In this document: piece after piece, positions 17,088 to 27,036 of the stretch | How the letters are laid out: each line of letters begins with the position of its first letter | Numbering within the stretch: position 1 is the first letter of the stretch | DNA from: Verrucomicrobiaceae bacterium | GTDB taxonomy: Bacteria; Verrucomicrobiota; Verrucomicrobiia; Verrucomicrobiales; Akkermansiaceae | Length of the DNA stretch: 64,000 nt | Assembly: GCA_027491155.1 (NCBI GenBank) | Contig: JAIXWR010000021.1 | Span: forward strand, 186,001-250,000 | Direction of reading: 5' to 3' | The notes under the pieces: generated by a model | What the model was told of the DNA's origin: nothing | The model's database searches: none | Seen by the model: the letters and a program-made list of their open reading frames with translations, nothing else | Position numbers and translations under genes: made by a program

Positions 17088-17987
17088 ATGGCCAACCTCC
17101 GCGACATCCGCCGGCGCATCAAGTCGGTAAAGAACACCGCCCAGATCACGCGGGCGATGCAGCTTGTCGCCGCCGCCAAGATGAAGAAGGCGCAGGACCA
17201 GGCGCTAGCCGGCCGCGACTACGCGGACCTGCTCAACCAGGTCCTGGTCAACCTCAAGGCGAACGTCGGCGAGGAAGCCCACCCGCTGCTCCAGGCGAAG
17301 GAAGGCGGCAAGGAACTGATCCTGATCATCTCCACCGACAAGGGTCTCTGCGGCGCCCTCAACACCAACCTCGGCAAGAAGATCCGCGCCGACGTGCCGA
17401 AGACCACCGACGTCATCACCGTCGGCCGCAAGCTGCGCAACCAGTTCGGCAAGGCCGGCTGGAACATGATTGCCGACTTCGAGGTCAAGGACCCGGTGCC
17501 CTTCGCCGAAGCCCGCCCGATCGCCAAGTTCCTCACCAAGGCCTTCCTCGAAGGCGGCTACAGCAAGGTCAGCGTCGCGTTCTCCAACTACATCACCGTG
17601 ATGCGCCAGGAGCCGACGGTGGTGCAACTCCTGCCCATCTCCACCGACAGCCTCGGCGAGAAGCAGGAATACGAAGGCATGGGCCAGGACGTGAAGGTCG
17701 GCGAGACCAACCGCGCCGCCGCACTTGCCAAGGACTACCTCTTCGAGCCCAGCGGCCGCGACGTCCTCGACACCCTGCTGCCGCTGTACATCAACTTCCA
17801 GGTTTACCAGATGCTGGTCGAGAGCCGCGCCTCCGAGCACTCCGCCCGGATGGTCGCCATGAAGGGCGCCACCGACAACGCCAAGAAGTTCATCAAGGAG
17901 CTCACGCTCGAATACAACAAGCTCCGCCAGGCGGCCATCACCGCCGAGCTGCTCGAAATCACCACCGCCATGAAGGCGATGGAATAA
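17088..17987 (+). CDS. atpG: ATP synthase F1 subunit gamma
   Basis: This 299-residue central-stalk subunit rotates inside the alpha-beta hexamer. The N-terminal coiled-coil helix opens with the hallmark LRDIRRRIKSVKNTAQIT and AMQLVAAAKMKKAQ. The C-terminal helix ends with SRASEHSARMVAMKGATDNA, then LTLEYNKLRQAAIT. A box TAGCCT (17073-17078) lies 9 nt before the ATG, and no Shine-Dalgarno sequence is visible. That is the same geometry seen at other putative leaderless genes here, though no -35 at normal spacing was found. The gap to atpD is 133 bp and contains a repeat hairpin. Confidence 0.96.
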   Translation: MANLRDIRRRIKSVKNTAQITRAMQLVAAAKMKKAQDQALAGRDYADLLNQVLVNLKANVGEEAHPLLQAKEGGKELILIISTDKGLCGALNTNLGKKIRADVPKTTDVITVGRKLRNQFGKAGWNMIADFEVKDPVPFAEARPIAKFLTKAFLEGGYSKVSVAFSNYITVMRQEPTVVQLLPISTDSLGEKQEYEGMGQDVKVGETNRAAALAKDYLFEPSGRDVLDTLLPLYINFQVYQMLVESRASEHSARMVAMKGATDNAKKFIKELTLEYNKLRQAAITAELLEITTAMKAME

Positions 17988-17997
17988 TGCAGTGCCG

Positions 17998-19584
<1,587 letters not shown>

Positions 19585-19630
19585 TCGATTTCAGCGTTTC
19601 AGGATTCCAGCGTTTCAGCATTTCCGCCCC

Positions 19631-20044
19631 ATGGCTCTCCACCTCGAAATCGTCACCCCGGAGAAGAAGATCTTCTCTGACACCGTCGGCAACGTCTACC
19701 TGCCCGGGGCCGACGGCGAGCTGGGCATCCTCGACGGCCACGCCGCGCTGGTGACGGCGCTGCAGCCCGGCGAGCTGCGCTACGAGAAGGACGGCAAGAC
19801 CCAGCTGCTCGCGGTCGGCACCGGCTTCGCCGAGGTCACCGAGCACAAGGTCAACGTCCTGACCGACATGGCGATGGGCGAGGAGCAGGTCGACGAGTCC
19901 AAGGTCGAGGAAGCCATGAAGCGCGCCGAAGAGCAGCTCAGCAAGATGGGCCACGACAACGACGCCGAGGAAGTGGCTCACCTCCAGGCCGTCATCGCCA
20001 AGTCGATGGCCCAGCTCCGCCTGAAGCGCCGGCCGAAGCTCTGA
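19631..20044 (+). CDS. atpC: ATP synthase F1 subunit epsilon
   Basis: The 137-residue subunit sits at the foot of the central stalk and can inhibit ATP hydrolysis. The N-terminal beta-sandwich contains IVTPEKKIFSD, YLPGADGELGILDGHAALVT and a GTGFAEV turn. The C-terminal helical hairpin is KVEEAMKRAEEQLSKMG through AVIAKSMAQLRLKRR. It is the last gene of the operon and is followed by a clear terminator. Confidence 0.94.
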   Translation: MALHLEIVTPEKKIFSDTVGNVYLPGADGELGILDGHAALVTALQPGELRYEKDGKTQLLAVGTGFAEVTEHKVNVLTDMAMGEEQVDESKVEEAMKRAEEQLSKMGHDNDAEEVAHLQAVIAKSMAQLRLKRRPKL

Positions 20045-20066
20045 GCAACGGTTCCCGTTTTCCCAA

Positions 20067-20097
20067 GCCCGCCCCGGTCCGCCGCGGCGGGCTTTTT
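20067..20097 (+). terminator. Terminator of the atp operon
   Basis: The stem GCCCGCC/GGCGGGC (20067-20073 and 20086-20092) is followed by TTTTT at 20093-20097. Confidence 0.85.
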
Positions 20098-20127
20098 CGT
20101 GTCACGGGCTGCGGAGCGCGTGTTCCT

Positions 20128-20916
20128 TCACCGCCTCCGGCGGATCAGGCAGGCCGCACCCAGCAGGCCGAGCAGCGCCGTGGAAGGTTCCGGCACCGCG
20201 GTGACCTCGACGATGCCCTGGAACAGGGTCACCCGGTGGGACTGGCTGCGGTCGGAGAAGGAGTAGATGCTGAACGACGAGACCGGCGTGTTCCCGAAGG
20301 TGAGGTAGGCGCGGTGGATCGGCGCGTTGTTCGGGTTGTTCGCGGGAGGGGCGATCACGTAGTTCACCGATTGCCCGCTGCCGGCGGCGATGACGCCTTC
20401 GATCAAGCCGGTCGGGTTCTCGAAGCTGAAGTCGACGTCGATCCCGGTCCCGAGCGTTCCGGGGGTCTGGCTGGAGAATCCTTCCGCCGCGATCGCATCG
20501 CGGAAGCCGCCGACGTTGGGGAGAGGATTGACGTTGTCGGAATCGATGTCGTCGATGATCAGGCGGTTGATCAGCACCGGCTGGGAGAAGGAGAAATCCC
20601 AGCGCTGGTAGTTCGCCAGGTTGCCCGAGAGGTTGTTCGGGTCGGTGTTGGTGCCCAGCACGAAGCCGGTCGGATTCCCGTTGTCGAGCGTGAGGTTTCG
20701 GGTGGCCGCGGTCGCCGTGCCGGCGAACGAACTTTGGAAGGAGAGGGTCAGGCCCGCCTTGGTCAGTGTGCCGCTCGTGGCATTGTTCAGATAGCCGGTC
20801 TGGGTGTTGACACCGTTCGTCCACACGTCGGTGATGAACGAGAACGTCGTGGCCGCCCGTGACGGGCCGACCATGAGCAACAGCAGGGCGAAGGGGAGGA
20901 AAGCGCGGGAATTCAT
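20128..20916 (-). CDS. PEP-CTERM sorting-domain exoprotein
   Basis: The 262-residue exported protein has a signal peptide (~1-21, ending GPSRAATT). The body is Asn/Gly/Ser-rich and beta-predicted. It ends in a textbook PEP-CTERM tail: VPEPSTALLGLLGAACLIRRRR without its last residues, that is VPEPS, a membrane span and a basic tip. Such proteins are recognised by exosortase (EpsH), cleaved near PEP and delivered to the outer surface or matrix; no exosortase gene is in this window. The ATG at 20916 fits the signal peptide, and a longer frame adds 15 unlikely residues. It is convergent with the atp operon. Confidence 0.88.
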   Translation of the reverse strand: MNSRAFLPFALLLLMVGPSRAATTFSFITDVWTNGVNTQTGYLNNATSGTLTKAGLTLSFQSSFAGTATAATRNLTLDNGNPTGFVLGTNTDPNNLSGNLANYQRWDFSFSQPVLINRLIIDDIDSDNVNPLPNVGGFRDAIAAEGFSSQTPGTLGTGIDVDFSFENPTGLIEGVIAAGSGQSVNYVIAPPANNPNNAPIHRAYLTFGNTPVSSFSIYSFSDRSQSHRVTLFQGIVEVTAVPEPSTALLGLLGAACLIRRRR

Positions 20917-21183
20917 GCGGGCGAGCGTTGGGAGGATAGGGCACCCCTGATCATTAGGCAACCTTAAGCGTGGATTTACGACCTACGCGATCACGTGGGG
21001 CAAGTCGTTGGACCATCCCTTTTCACGAGTCTCCACGAGCGCCCTGGAAATTTCGGAAACCACGGCCGGAAACCCTCGGCGTGCCGGGTCGCAACCGGAA
21101 CCCGCGAGGTCCGCGGAAATCTTCTTGAAGCGCTCGAATAGCGGCCCGGATCCCGCGTCGAAGCTGCCGAATCGACCGGTACC

Positions 21184-21441
21184 ATGATGAAGAAACTGGT
21201 TCCCATCCTGACCCTTGTTCTCGCCACGTTCGCCACCATGCCGGAGGCCGAGGCGCGCAGCCGTTGTTCGAGGAGTTATGTCTCCTACCACCGTTCATGC
21301 GGAGGCCCGGCATGGATCGAGACGTATCTCGCGTACTTCGATCACTGCGGCCGACCGGTCTACCGCACGCGGATCATCCCGGTCCAGCCGCCTTGCCGCC
21401 GTCCGTATTACGTCGAGCGGCGCCATCGCGGTTGCCGCTGA
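21184..21441 (+). CDS. Small secreted Cys/Arg/Tyr-rich protein
   Basis: The 85-residue protein has a signal peptide (MKK, then LVPILTLVLATFATM, cleaved near AEA). The mature ~60 residues are basic and contain five cysteines within SRCSRSYVSYHRSCGG, DHCGRP, PPCRRP and RGCR, so they are probably disulfide-linked. No family is recognised. The 267 bp upstream, back to the divergent PEP-CTERM gene, presumably hold both promoters. It is followed by a hairpin terminator. Confidence 0.6.
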   Translation: MMKKLVPILTLVLATFATMPEAEARSRCSRSYVSYHRSCGGPAWIETYLAYFDHCGRPVYRTRIIPVQPPCRRPYYVERRHRGCR

Positions 21442-21465
21442 TCCGATCCGCCGGATGCCCGGATT

Positions 21466-21497
21466 CGCCCGGCCGCGGGGCTTGCCGTGGCCGGGCG
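21466..21497 (+). terminator. Hairpin after the small Cys-rich gene
   Basis: A 9-bp perfect stem CGCCCGGCC/GGCCGGGCG (21466-21474 and 21489-21497) is followed by ATTGCGTTTGCTT, which is only moderately T-rich. Confidence 0.6.
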
Positions 21498-21562
21498 ATT
21501 GCGTTTGCTTCAAGACGAAATCCGGACGGCATGCCGCTTCCGCCCGTATCCGCGTCCCTCGC

Positions 21563-22579
21563 ATGAAACCCTTTCCCAGCCTCCTCCTCGCCGTCGGCCT
21601 CTTTCTCGCGCCGGCCGCCCGCGGCCAGGTGGCCGTCAACGAACTCCTGGCGAACTTCCAGTCGCGGCTCGAACAAGGAGCGGATATCGACGACCTTTGC
21701 GACTCGCTGGAGAATCTCGGGAATTCCGACCAGAAGGCGCTCGTCACCGAGCTGGAGAAGGCCTGGCCGGGTGTGCGCGACCGCTATCTGGCCGCGTTCG
21801 CCGCGGCGTCGAAGCAGGGCGCCGGAGGGTCGCGCAACGAGTTGCAAAAACGCATCCGCGACCTCCGCGCGCAGTTCATGGGAGTTTACGCGCTGGAGGA
21901 AGGCCCGATGAAGCCGAAGCTCAAGGAGGTCAGCAAGCCGGCGGTCGACGAGCTCCGGAAGCTGCTTTCCCCGACTCCCGACGAGCTGCTTTCCACCGCG
22001 CCCGCGGCTCTCAAGATGCAGCGCGACGCGGCCCGCAAGCTGGCGCAGTTCCGCGACGCCGCCCTGGATGCCGCGCTTTCCTCGACTCCCGCCGACGCGC
22101 GCGAGCAGCTTTCGGCCGCCGAGGCCAAGGTGGCGGCGGATGCCGGCGGGCTTTCCCGGGACGGATTGAAGATCCTCGAAAAGAACCGCGAGATCGTCGA
22201 AGACGAGGAGATCCCGGCCGCAGAGGCGCGGGGCATCGAGGAGTGCAACCTGATGCGCCTCTACGTCGGGCTCAACGCCCTCGTGCTCGACCCCAAGTTG
22301 TGCGAGGCCTCGCGCGACCATTCCAAGGACATGGCGGAGCAGGGCTTCTTCGCCCACGAATCGCCGGTGCCCGGCAAGAAGACTCCCTGGGACCGCGCGG
22401 CCAAGGCCGGCACCTCGGCGTCCGGCGAGAACATCTTCGCCGGATCGACGGATCCGCACTCGGCCAACATGGGCTGGTTCTACTCGCCGGGGCATCACAA
22501 GAACATGTTCAGCCCCGGCCAGCGGCGCATCGGGCTCGGCCAGCACGGATCGCATTGGACCCAGATGTTCGGCGGCTGA
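21563..22579 (+). CDS. Secreted CAP-domain (SCP/PR-1 type) protein
   Basis: The 338-residue protein has a signal peptide (~1-22). Residues ~25-215 are a Lys/Glu/Ala-rich helical region of unknown role. The C-terminal ~110 residues form a CAP domain: NALVLDPKLCEASRDHSKDM (CAP helix with His), QGFFAHESP (His/Glu site), GENIFAG, and GWFYSPGHHKNMFSPGQRR then IGLG. CAP proteins in bacteria are extracellular, with metal- or ligand-binding clefts. Start is ATG 21563, because the upstream frame reads through the neighbouring gene in another frame. It ends 2 bp before a convergent gene. Confidence 0.83.
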   Translation: MKPFPSLLLAVGLFLAPAARGQVAVNELLANFQSRLEQGADIDDLCDSLENLGNSDQKALVTELEKAWPGVRDRYLAAFAAASKQGAGGSRNELQKRIRDLRAQFMGVYALEEGPMKPKLKEVSKPAVDELRKLLSPTPDELLSTAPAALKMQRDAARKLAQFRDAALDAALSSTPADAREQLSAAEAKVAADAGGLSRDGLKILEKNREIVEDEEIPAAEARGIEECNLMRLYVGLNALVLDPKLCEASRDHSKDMAEQGFFAHESPVPGKKTPWDRAAKAGTSASGENIFAGSTDPHSANMGWFYSPGHHKNMFSPGQRRIGLGQHGSHWTQMFGG

Positions 22580-22581
22580 GT

Positions 22582-22839
22582 TCAGCCGTCCTTGCGGACC
22601 CCGAGCGACCACAGCAGCCCGACCCCGCCGCAGGCGGTGAGCAGCGCGCCGCCCAGCAGGCCGCAGCCGACCAGTGCCGGGCTGCCGGCGACGACGCCGA
22701 TCATCAGGGCGCCGATCATCATCAGCGGTCCGGACAAGGCGAGCAGGAGGGCAACGGCGTGGCGCAGCGAGGGACGGACCCAGGCGGGGATGCGGACGAT
22801 GCCGGAGACGGTGGATTCGGTGGATTCGGCGGGATTCAT
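22582..22839 (-). CDS. Small two-helix membrane protein
   Basis: The 85-residue protein has two or three hydrophobic segments: VALLLALSGPLMMIGALMIG (~35-55) and GCGLLGGALLTACGGVGLLWSL (~60-80), with a short polar N-terminus (NPAESTESTVSG). The ATG at 22839 was chosen because upstream sequence in frame is not protein-like. It is convergent with the CAP gene, only 2 bp apart. Function unknown. Confidence 0.6.
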   Translation of the reverse strand: MNPAESTESTVSGIVRIPAWVRPSLRHAVALLLALSGPLMMIGALMIGVVAGSPALVGCGLLGGALLTACGGVGLLWSLGVRKDG

Positions 22840-22916
22840 GATGGTGCTCGTTGAAGTTGCACGCACCTTGTCCCGTCCCGTTGTGAAGGGCGGATGAGCG
22901 GCCCGTGAAATCGCGG

Positions 22917-23954
22917 TCAAGCCCGGACGATCGCGGCCCGCAGCATGACATCGTCGCCAAAGCGGCGGAACTCCGGGTTCTCGAGCCGGAGACCGTCCGG
23001 GAATCCTTCGCCCGCCACCGCGGGTTGAGGGCCGCCGCAGACCAGCGGCGCGAGGAAGGCGACCCATTCGTCAATGAGACCCTTTTCTAACAGATCCGCC
23101 GCCAGCCGGCCGCCGCATTCGACCAGCACCGCGGAAATCCCGCGCTCGCGCACCAGCCGGCGCAGCACGTCCTCCGGCTCGGCACGACTTTCGACGAGCG
23201 TCCGTTCCTTGTGCGAATCGGTGAACAGCGGCGCGTCCATCGGCAGGCTTTCCGGCCGGCCGGTCAGCACCACCCGCCACGGTTGGACCCGTCCCGCCGC
23301 CAGTCCGGGATCGCGCAAATCGAGCCGCGGCCGGTCCTGGCGCACGGTTTCCCCGGAGGTGAGGATCGCCTCCACCTCCGCCCGCAGCCGTTGCACTTCC
23401 GCCCGCGCTTCCGCACCGGTCAGCCACATGCCTTCCCCCGGCGGCCGGGTGATGCGGCCGTCGAGGCTCATCGCGGTCTTCAGGATGACCCACGGCAGCC
23501 CCTCGCGCTGGACCTTGGCAAAGGGGCGGATCAAGCGCGCCGCCTCGTCCGCCAGGACGCCCCGGGTCACCTCGATCCCGGCCTCCCCGAGCAAGCGGTT
23601 CGCGGCACCGGCATGGGCCGGATTCGGGTCTTCGGCGGCATACACCACGCGCGCCACGCCGGCTTCGATCAGGCCGTCGGTGCAGGGCGGCGTGCGGCCG
23701 TGGGTCGAGCAGGGCTCCAGGGTGACGTAAACGGTCGACCCCCGCAGCGCGCCGCCGCCGAGCCGCTCGCGGACCGCCGCCATCGCCTCGCGCTCGGCAT
23801 GCGGCAGGCCCGCGCCGCGGTGCCAGCCGGCGCCGGCTTCCACGCCGTCCTTCACCACCACCGCGCCCACCGGAGGATTCGGCGAAGTCCGGCCGATCCC
23901 CTTGCGCGCCTCCTCGATCGCCCGCCGCATCCACCGCGCGTCTTCACCTTGCAT
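22917..23954 (-). CDS. ribD: Bifunctional riboflavin biosynthesis deaminase/reductase RibD
   Basis: The 345-residue protein performs two consecutive steps: deamination of 2,5-diamino-6-ribosylaminopyrimidinone phosphate, then NADPH reduction of the ribosyl side chain. The deaminase zinc site is visible as LPHAEREA (~residues 46-53) and EPCSTHGRTPPC (~75-86). The reductase domain starts near 145 with VILKTAMSLDGRI and contains DDRPRLD-type strand DRPRLDLRD, VECGGRLAADLL and a C-terminal barrel end. ATG 23954 was chosen because upstream frame extensions reach into the divergent gene's leader. No FMN riboswitch was seen. It stands alone, away from other rib genes. Confidence 0.92.
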   Translation of the reverse strand: MQGEDARWMRRAIEEARKGIGRTSPNPPVGAVVVKDGVEAGAGWHRGAGLPHAEREAMAAVRERLGGGALRGSTVYVTLEPCSTHGRTPPCTDGLIEAGVARVVYAAEDPNPAHAGAANRLLGEAGIEVTRGVLADEAARLIRPFAKVQREGLPWVILKTAMSLDGRITRPPGEGMWLTGAEARAEVQRLRAEVEAILTSGETVRQDRPRLDLRDPGLAAGRVQPWRVVLTGRPESLPMDAPLFTDSHKERTLVESRAEPEDVLRRLVRERGISAVLVECGGRLAADLLEKGLIDEWVAFLAPLVCGGPQPAVAGEGFPDGLRLENPEFRRFGDDVMLRAAIVRA

Positions 23955-24097
23955 GGACAATGAGAGGCCATTTTCCGGAAATCTGCGCAAGCCCGGGGAA
24001 TCGCTGTTGATCCCGTTGCATTCTCCCGCCATCTGTTTTGATAAGTGGCAAAGCCTGTTTGCCATCCGCTCCCAACCTGCAACCTGTCCAACGCGCC

Positions 24098-24619
24098 ATG
24101 AAAAAACTCATCATCGCCCTCACTCTGTTCACCTCGCTGCCCGCCTTCGCCGACAAGGCGGCGGAGAGCTACAAGCTCGGCCTGATCGCCGTCAAGGAAG
24201 GCAACGTCGAAGCCGCCGAGCAGGCCTTCAAGGAAGTCCTGCGGCTTCAGCCCGGCCACGCCAACGCCCGCTTCCAACTCGCGGAGTTGAAGCAGAACCA
24301 GGGATCGATCGCCGCCCGCCAGCGCTCGAAGAAGATGGGCGAATACGTGATCGCTCAGGTCGACTTCGACAAGGTCGAGCTGTCCGAAGCCGTCGCCGCG
24401 CTCGCCGTGATGATCGAGCAGAAGTCCGAAGGAAAGTTCGCGCCGAACTTCATGGTCCAGGATCCTTCCAGCCAGTTCGGCGACGCGACCGTGACCCTTC
24501 AGGTCAAGAACGTGCCGGCCAACGCGGTGCTCGACATGATGCTCAAGCAGGCCGGCGGGATCGCGAAGTACGAACAGCACGCGATCATCATCAAGCCGGT
24601 GCCGCGCAGCAAGGAGTGA
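24098..24619 (+). CDS. Exported TPR plus STN-like (secretin/TonB N-terminal) small protein
   Basis: The 173-residue protein has a signal peptide (MKK, then LIIALTLFTSLPAFA). Residues ~20-70 form a TPR-like pair (YKLGLIAVKEGNVEAAEQAF, then EVLRLQPGHANARFQLAEL). Residues ~88-170 resemble the STN fold found at the N-terminus of secretins and TonB receptors: LSEAVAALAVMIEQ, then VTLQVKNVPANAVLDMMLKQ, then a final beta-strand HAIIIKPV. Small stand-alone STN proteins are common in Verrucomicrobia and probably act in the periplasm near type II or IV machinery. It is followed 54 bp later by an SDR gene. Confidence 0.72.
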   Translation: MKKLIIALTLFTSLPAFADKAAESYKLGLIAVKEGNVEAAEQAFKEVLRLQPGHANARFQLAELKQNQGSIAARQRSKKMGEYVIAQVDFDKVELSEAVAALAVMIEQKSEGKFAPNFMVQDPSSQFGDATVTLQVKNVPANAVLDMMLKQAGGIAKYEQHAIIIKPVPRSKE

Positions 24620-24673
24620 GCCTTGCCGGGCGGCGTCCTTGCGCATCCTCCGCGGTCCGCTCACCTTTCCGGG

Positions 24674-25321
24674 GTGAGCGGACTTGTTGTGATCACCGGT
24701 GGCGAAGGCGGGCTGGCCCGCGCCCTCGATGCCGCCTTCACGGCGGCCGGCCATGAGGTGCTTTCCCCCGGCCGCGGCCGCCTGGACGTCACCGATCCGG
24801 ATGCCGTGCGCGATTTCTTCCGCGAGCACCCGGCTGACTTGCTCGTCTGCAACGCCGGTCTCACCCGCGATGCGCCGCTCGCCCGGCTCGATGAGGCCGC
24901 CTGGGATGAAGCGATGGCCGTCAACCTGCGGGGTGCCGCGCTCTGTGCCGCCGCCGCGTCGCGCACGATGCTGAAGAACCGCCGCGGCCACATCGTGTTC
25001 GTTTCCAGCTTTTCCGCCCTCCATCCGCCCGCCGGGCAGGCCGCCTACGCTGCCGCCAAGGCCGGACTTCTAGGTCTCGCGAAGTCGCTGGCCCGCGAGC
25101 TCGGGCCGGCCGGGATCCGCGTGAACACGATCCTGCCGGGCTTCCTCGACACGCCCATGACCGCCGCCCTTTCCGCGGAACGCCGCGAGCAGGTCCGCCG
25201 GGAACACGTGCTCGACCGCTTCAATACCCCGGAAGCCGTCGCCGCTTTCCTGGTCCACCTGCACGACCAGCTTCCCCACACCTCCGGCCAGGTGTTCCAG
25301 CTCGACAGCCGGATCGCATGA
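24674..25321 (+). CDS. Short-chain dehydrogenase/reductase (FabG-like)
   Basis: The 215-residue classical SDR has the NAD(P) loop TGGEGGLARAL (~residues 8-18), LVCNAGLTRD (NAG), catalytic Ser in VFVSSFSALHPP and the YxxxK pair in AYAAAKAGLLGLAKSLA, followed by PGFLDTPMT. The start is GTG 24674, since the Rossmann strand SGLVVITGG begins there; longer frames add a non-homologous leader. Substrate unknown; beta-ketoacyl reductase-like. The stop overlaps the next start (ATGA at 25318-25321), so it is translationally coupled to the PhoD-like gene. Confidence 0.85.
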   Translation: MSGLVVITGGEGGLARALDAAFTAAGHEVLSPGRGRLDVTDPDAVRDFFREHPADLLVCNAGLTRDAPLARLDEAAWDEAMAVNLRGAALCAAAASRTMLKNRRGHIVFVSSFSALHPPAGQAAYAAAKAGLLGLAKSLARELGPAGIRVNTILPGFLDTPMTAALSAERREQVRREHVLDRFNTPEAVAAFLVHLHDQLPHTSGQVFQLDSRIA

Positions 25322-26448
25322 GCCGCTGCCGGCGCTTGAAAGCATCGTCCGCCGCGCCCCGTCATCGGTGGATGATTTCCATCCCGGGTCTGGCCCTGCT
25401 TGCGCTCGCGTTCCAGCCGCTTGCCGCCGCCGCGCAGGAGGCTCCCGTGCCGCTCCAGCGCATCGCCTTCGGTTCCTGTGCCAACCAGAACCTCGACCAG
25501 CCGGTCTGGGACGCGGTGGTCGCGGCCAAGCCCGACCTTTTCGTCTTCGTCGGCGACAACATCTACGCGGACACCGAGGACATGGCGCTGATGAAGGCGA
25601 AGTATGCCAAGCTCGGTGCAAAGCCCGGCTACCGGAAGCTCAAGCAGGCCTGCCCGGTGCTGGCGACCTGGGACGACCACGACTTCGGCGTGAACGACGG
25701 CGGCGCCTGGTATCCGAAGCGCGAGGAGTCGGCGAAGATCATGCTCGATTTCTTCGAGGTGCCGGCCGGCTCGTCCCAGCGCGGCCACGCCGGAATCTAC
25801 GGCGCGCACGTTTACGGGCCGCCCGGCAAGCGGGTGCAGCTCATCCTGCTCGATACCCGCACCTTCAAGAGCCGCCCGCTCAAGGACACCCGGAGCAAGG
25901 AGGAGATCAAGAAGCGCAACCTCGTCGGCTGGTACGTGCCCAACCCGGATCCCGCCACCACCCTGCTCGGCGCGGAGCAATGGGCCTGGCTCGAACAACA
26001 GCTCCGCCAGCCGGCCGAACTCAGGATCATCGCGTCGAGCATCCAGGTGATCGCCGACGAAAAAGGCATGGAATCCTGGGGCAACTTCCCGCACGAACGG
26101 CAGCGGCTCTACCGGACCATCGCGGAAGCCCGCGCGGAAGGCGTCCTCTTCATCTCCGGCGATGTCCATTTTTCGGAAGTCTCGCGCAGCGCCGACGGCC
26201 CCTATCCGCTCACCGATTTCACTTCCAGCGGGCTCACCAACAGTAATCCCGGCTGGGCCTCCGCGGTCAACTCCCACCGGGTCAGTGCCACCGCCTATGC
26301 CGAGCCGACCTTCGGGCTGATCGAGATCGACTGGTCCGCCGCGTCGCCTCAAGTCTCGCTGCAGGCCCGCGGGGTGAAAGGCCAGACCGCGTTCGACGTG
26401 AAGCTCGACCTTGCCGCACTTCGCCCCGCCGCCTGGCCGGAGGAGTGA
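25318..26448 (+). CDS. PhoD-like alkaline phosphatase/phosphodiesterase
   Basis: The 376-residue protein has a long basic N-terminus and signal segment (~18-40, ISIPGLALLALAFQPLAAAA). Metal-binding motifs of the PhoD/metallophosphatase superfamily are seen: FGSCANQN (~51-58), FVGDNIYAD (~77-85), TWDDHDFGVND (~118-128) and ISGDVHFSE (~278-286). Such enzymes use Fe3+/Ca2+ to hydrolyse phosphomono- or diesters in the periplasm. It is coupled to the preceding SDR gene by a 4-nt overlap. The substrate is not predictable. No pho box was identified. Confidence 0.88.
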   Translation: MSRCRRLKASSAAPRHRWMISIPGLALLALAFQPLAAAAQEAPVPLQRIAFGSCANQNLDQPVWDAVVAAKPDLFVFVGDNIYADTEDMALMKAKYAKLGAKPGYRKLKQACPVLATWDDHDFGVNDGGAWYPKREESAKIMLDFFEVPAGSSQRGHAGIYGAHVYGPPGKRVQLILLDTRTFKSRPLKDTRSKEEIKKRNLVGWYVPNPDPATTLLGAEQWAWLEQQLRQPAELRIIASSIQVIADEKGMESWGNFPHERQRLYRTIAEARAEGVLFISGDVHFSEVSRSADGPYPLTDFTSSGLTNSNPGWASAVNSHRVSATAYAEPTFGLIEIDWSAASPQVSLQARGVKGQTAFDVKLDLAALRPAAWPEE

Positions 26449-26462
26449 TCCCAAATGCCGGA

Positions 26463-26490
26463 TTGACCCGCCCCGCCGCAGGCCTAGCGT
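26463..26490 (+). promoter_or_regulatory. Candidate promoter of the 46-residue lipoprotein gene
   Basis: TTGACC (26463-26468) and TAGCGT (26485-26490) have a 16-bp spacer. The ATG follows 8 nt after the -10 box with no Shine-Dalgarno sequence, suggesting a leaderless transcript. Confidence 0.45.
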
Positions 26491-26498
26491 CCTCCGCC

Positions 26499-26639
26499 AT
26501 GAGCACGCGCCTGATCCGCTTCACCCTTGTCGCCCTGGCGGCCGCAAGCCTCCCGTCGTGTGGCGCGCTCAACAGCATCAACCAGACTGCCGGCCGGGTG
26601 CTGGACTCGCTGGGCCGAACGGTGGGAGCATCCCGCTGA
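26499..26639 (+). CDS. 46-residue lipoprotein (entericidin-like)
   Basis: The sequence starts MSTRLIRFTLVALAAASLPSC, a lipoprotein signal with lipobox LPSC (C21) if the last residue is included. It leaves a mature 26-residue peptide with an amphipathic helix (NSINQTAGRVLDSLGRTVGA). Size and layout resemble entericidin-type lipoproteins of unknown cellular role. A promoter with typical spacing lies directly upstream. Its last 62 bp overlap the 3' end of the convergent tsaE gene on the other strand. Confidence 0.65.
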   Translation: MSTRLIRFTLVALAAASLPSCGALNSINQTAGRVLDSLGRTVGASR

Positions 26640-27036
26640 CCCGCCGGCCGCCTTCCGGCAGCACTTCGATGCGCAGCCAGCGCGTCTCCGGCGGCAGGAG
26701 TTCGGGGAAAAGATCGGCCCATTCGGCGACCACGATGCCGCCTTCCTCGAGGAATTCGTCCCAGCCGATGCCCAGCAGCTCTTCCGCCGACTTCAGCCGG
26801 TAGAGATCGAAGTGGAAGACCGGCAGCCGCCCGCCGCGGTACTCGTGGACCAGCGAGAAGGTCGGGCTGGTCACCTCGCCGGCGTGGCCGATCCCCCGGG
26901 CCAGGCCCTTCACCAGCCGCGTCTTCCCCGCGCCCAGCCCGCCGACCAGCGCGAGCACCCCGCCGGGGGCCATCCCGGCCGCCAGCTCCTCGCCCAGCGC
27001 TTCCATTTCCGCCTCGTCCCGGACCACCCGCTCCAT
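26578..27036 (-). CDS. tsaE: tRNA threonylcarbamoyladenosine biosynthesis ATPase TsaE
   Basis: The 152-residue P-loop protein of the TsaBDE complex is needed for the universal t6A37 modification of ANN-decoding tRNAs. Walker A is LVGGLGAGKT (~residues 30-39); SPTFSLVHEY (~57-66) and FHFDLYRL (~74-81) are family signatures, followed by EWADLFPELLP. The ATG at 27036 was preferred over a TTG 9 nt upstream. The last ~20 residues (after RRVSGM) are Pro/Gly-rich and read antisense to the lipoprotein gene; they are probably a late-stop tail rather than folded protein. Confidence 0.9.
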   Translation of the reverse strand: MERVVRDEAEMEALGEELAAGMAPGGVLALVGGLGAGKTRLVKGLARGIGHAGEVTSPTFSLVHEYRGGRLPVFHFDLYRLKSAEELLGIGWDEFLEEGGIVVAEWADLFPELLPPETRWLRIEVLPEGGRRVSGMLPPFGPASPAPGRQSG

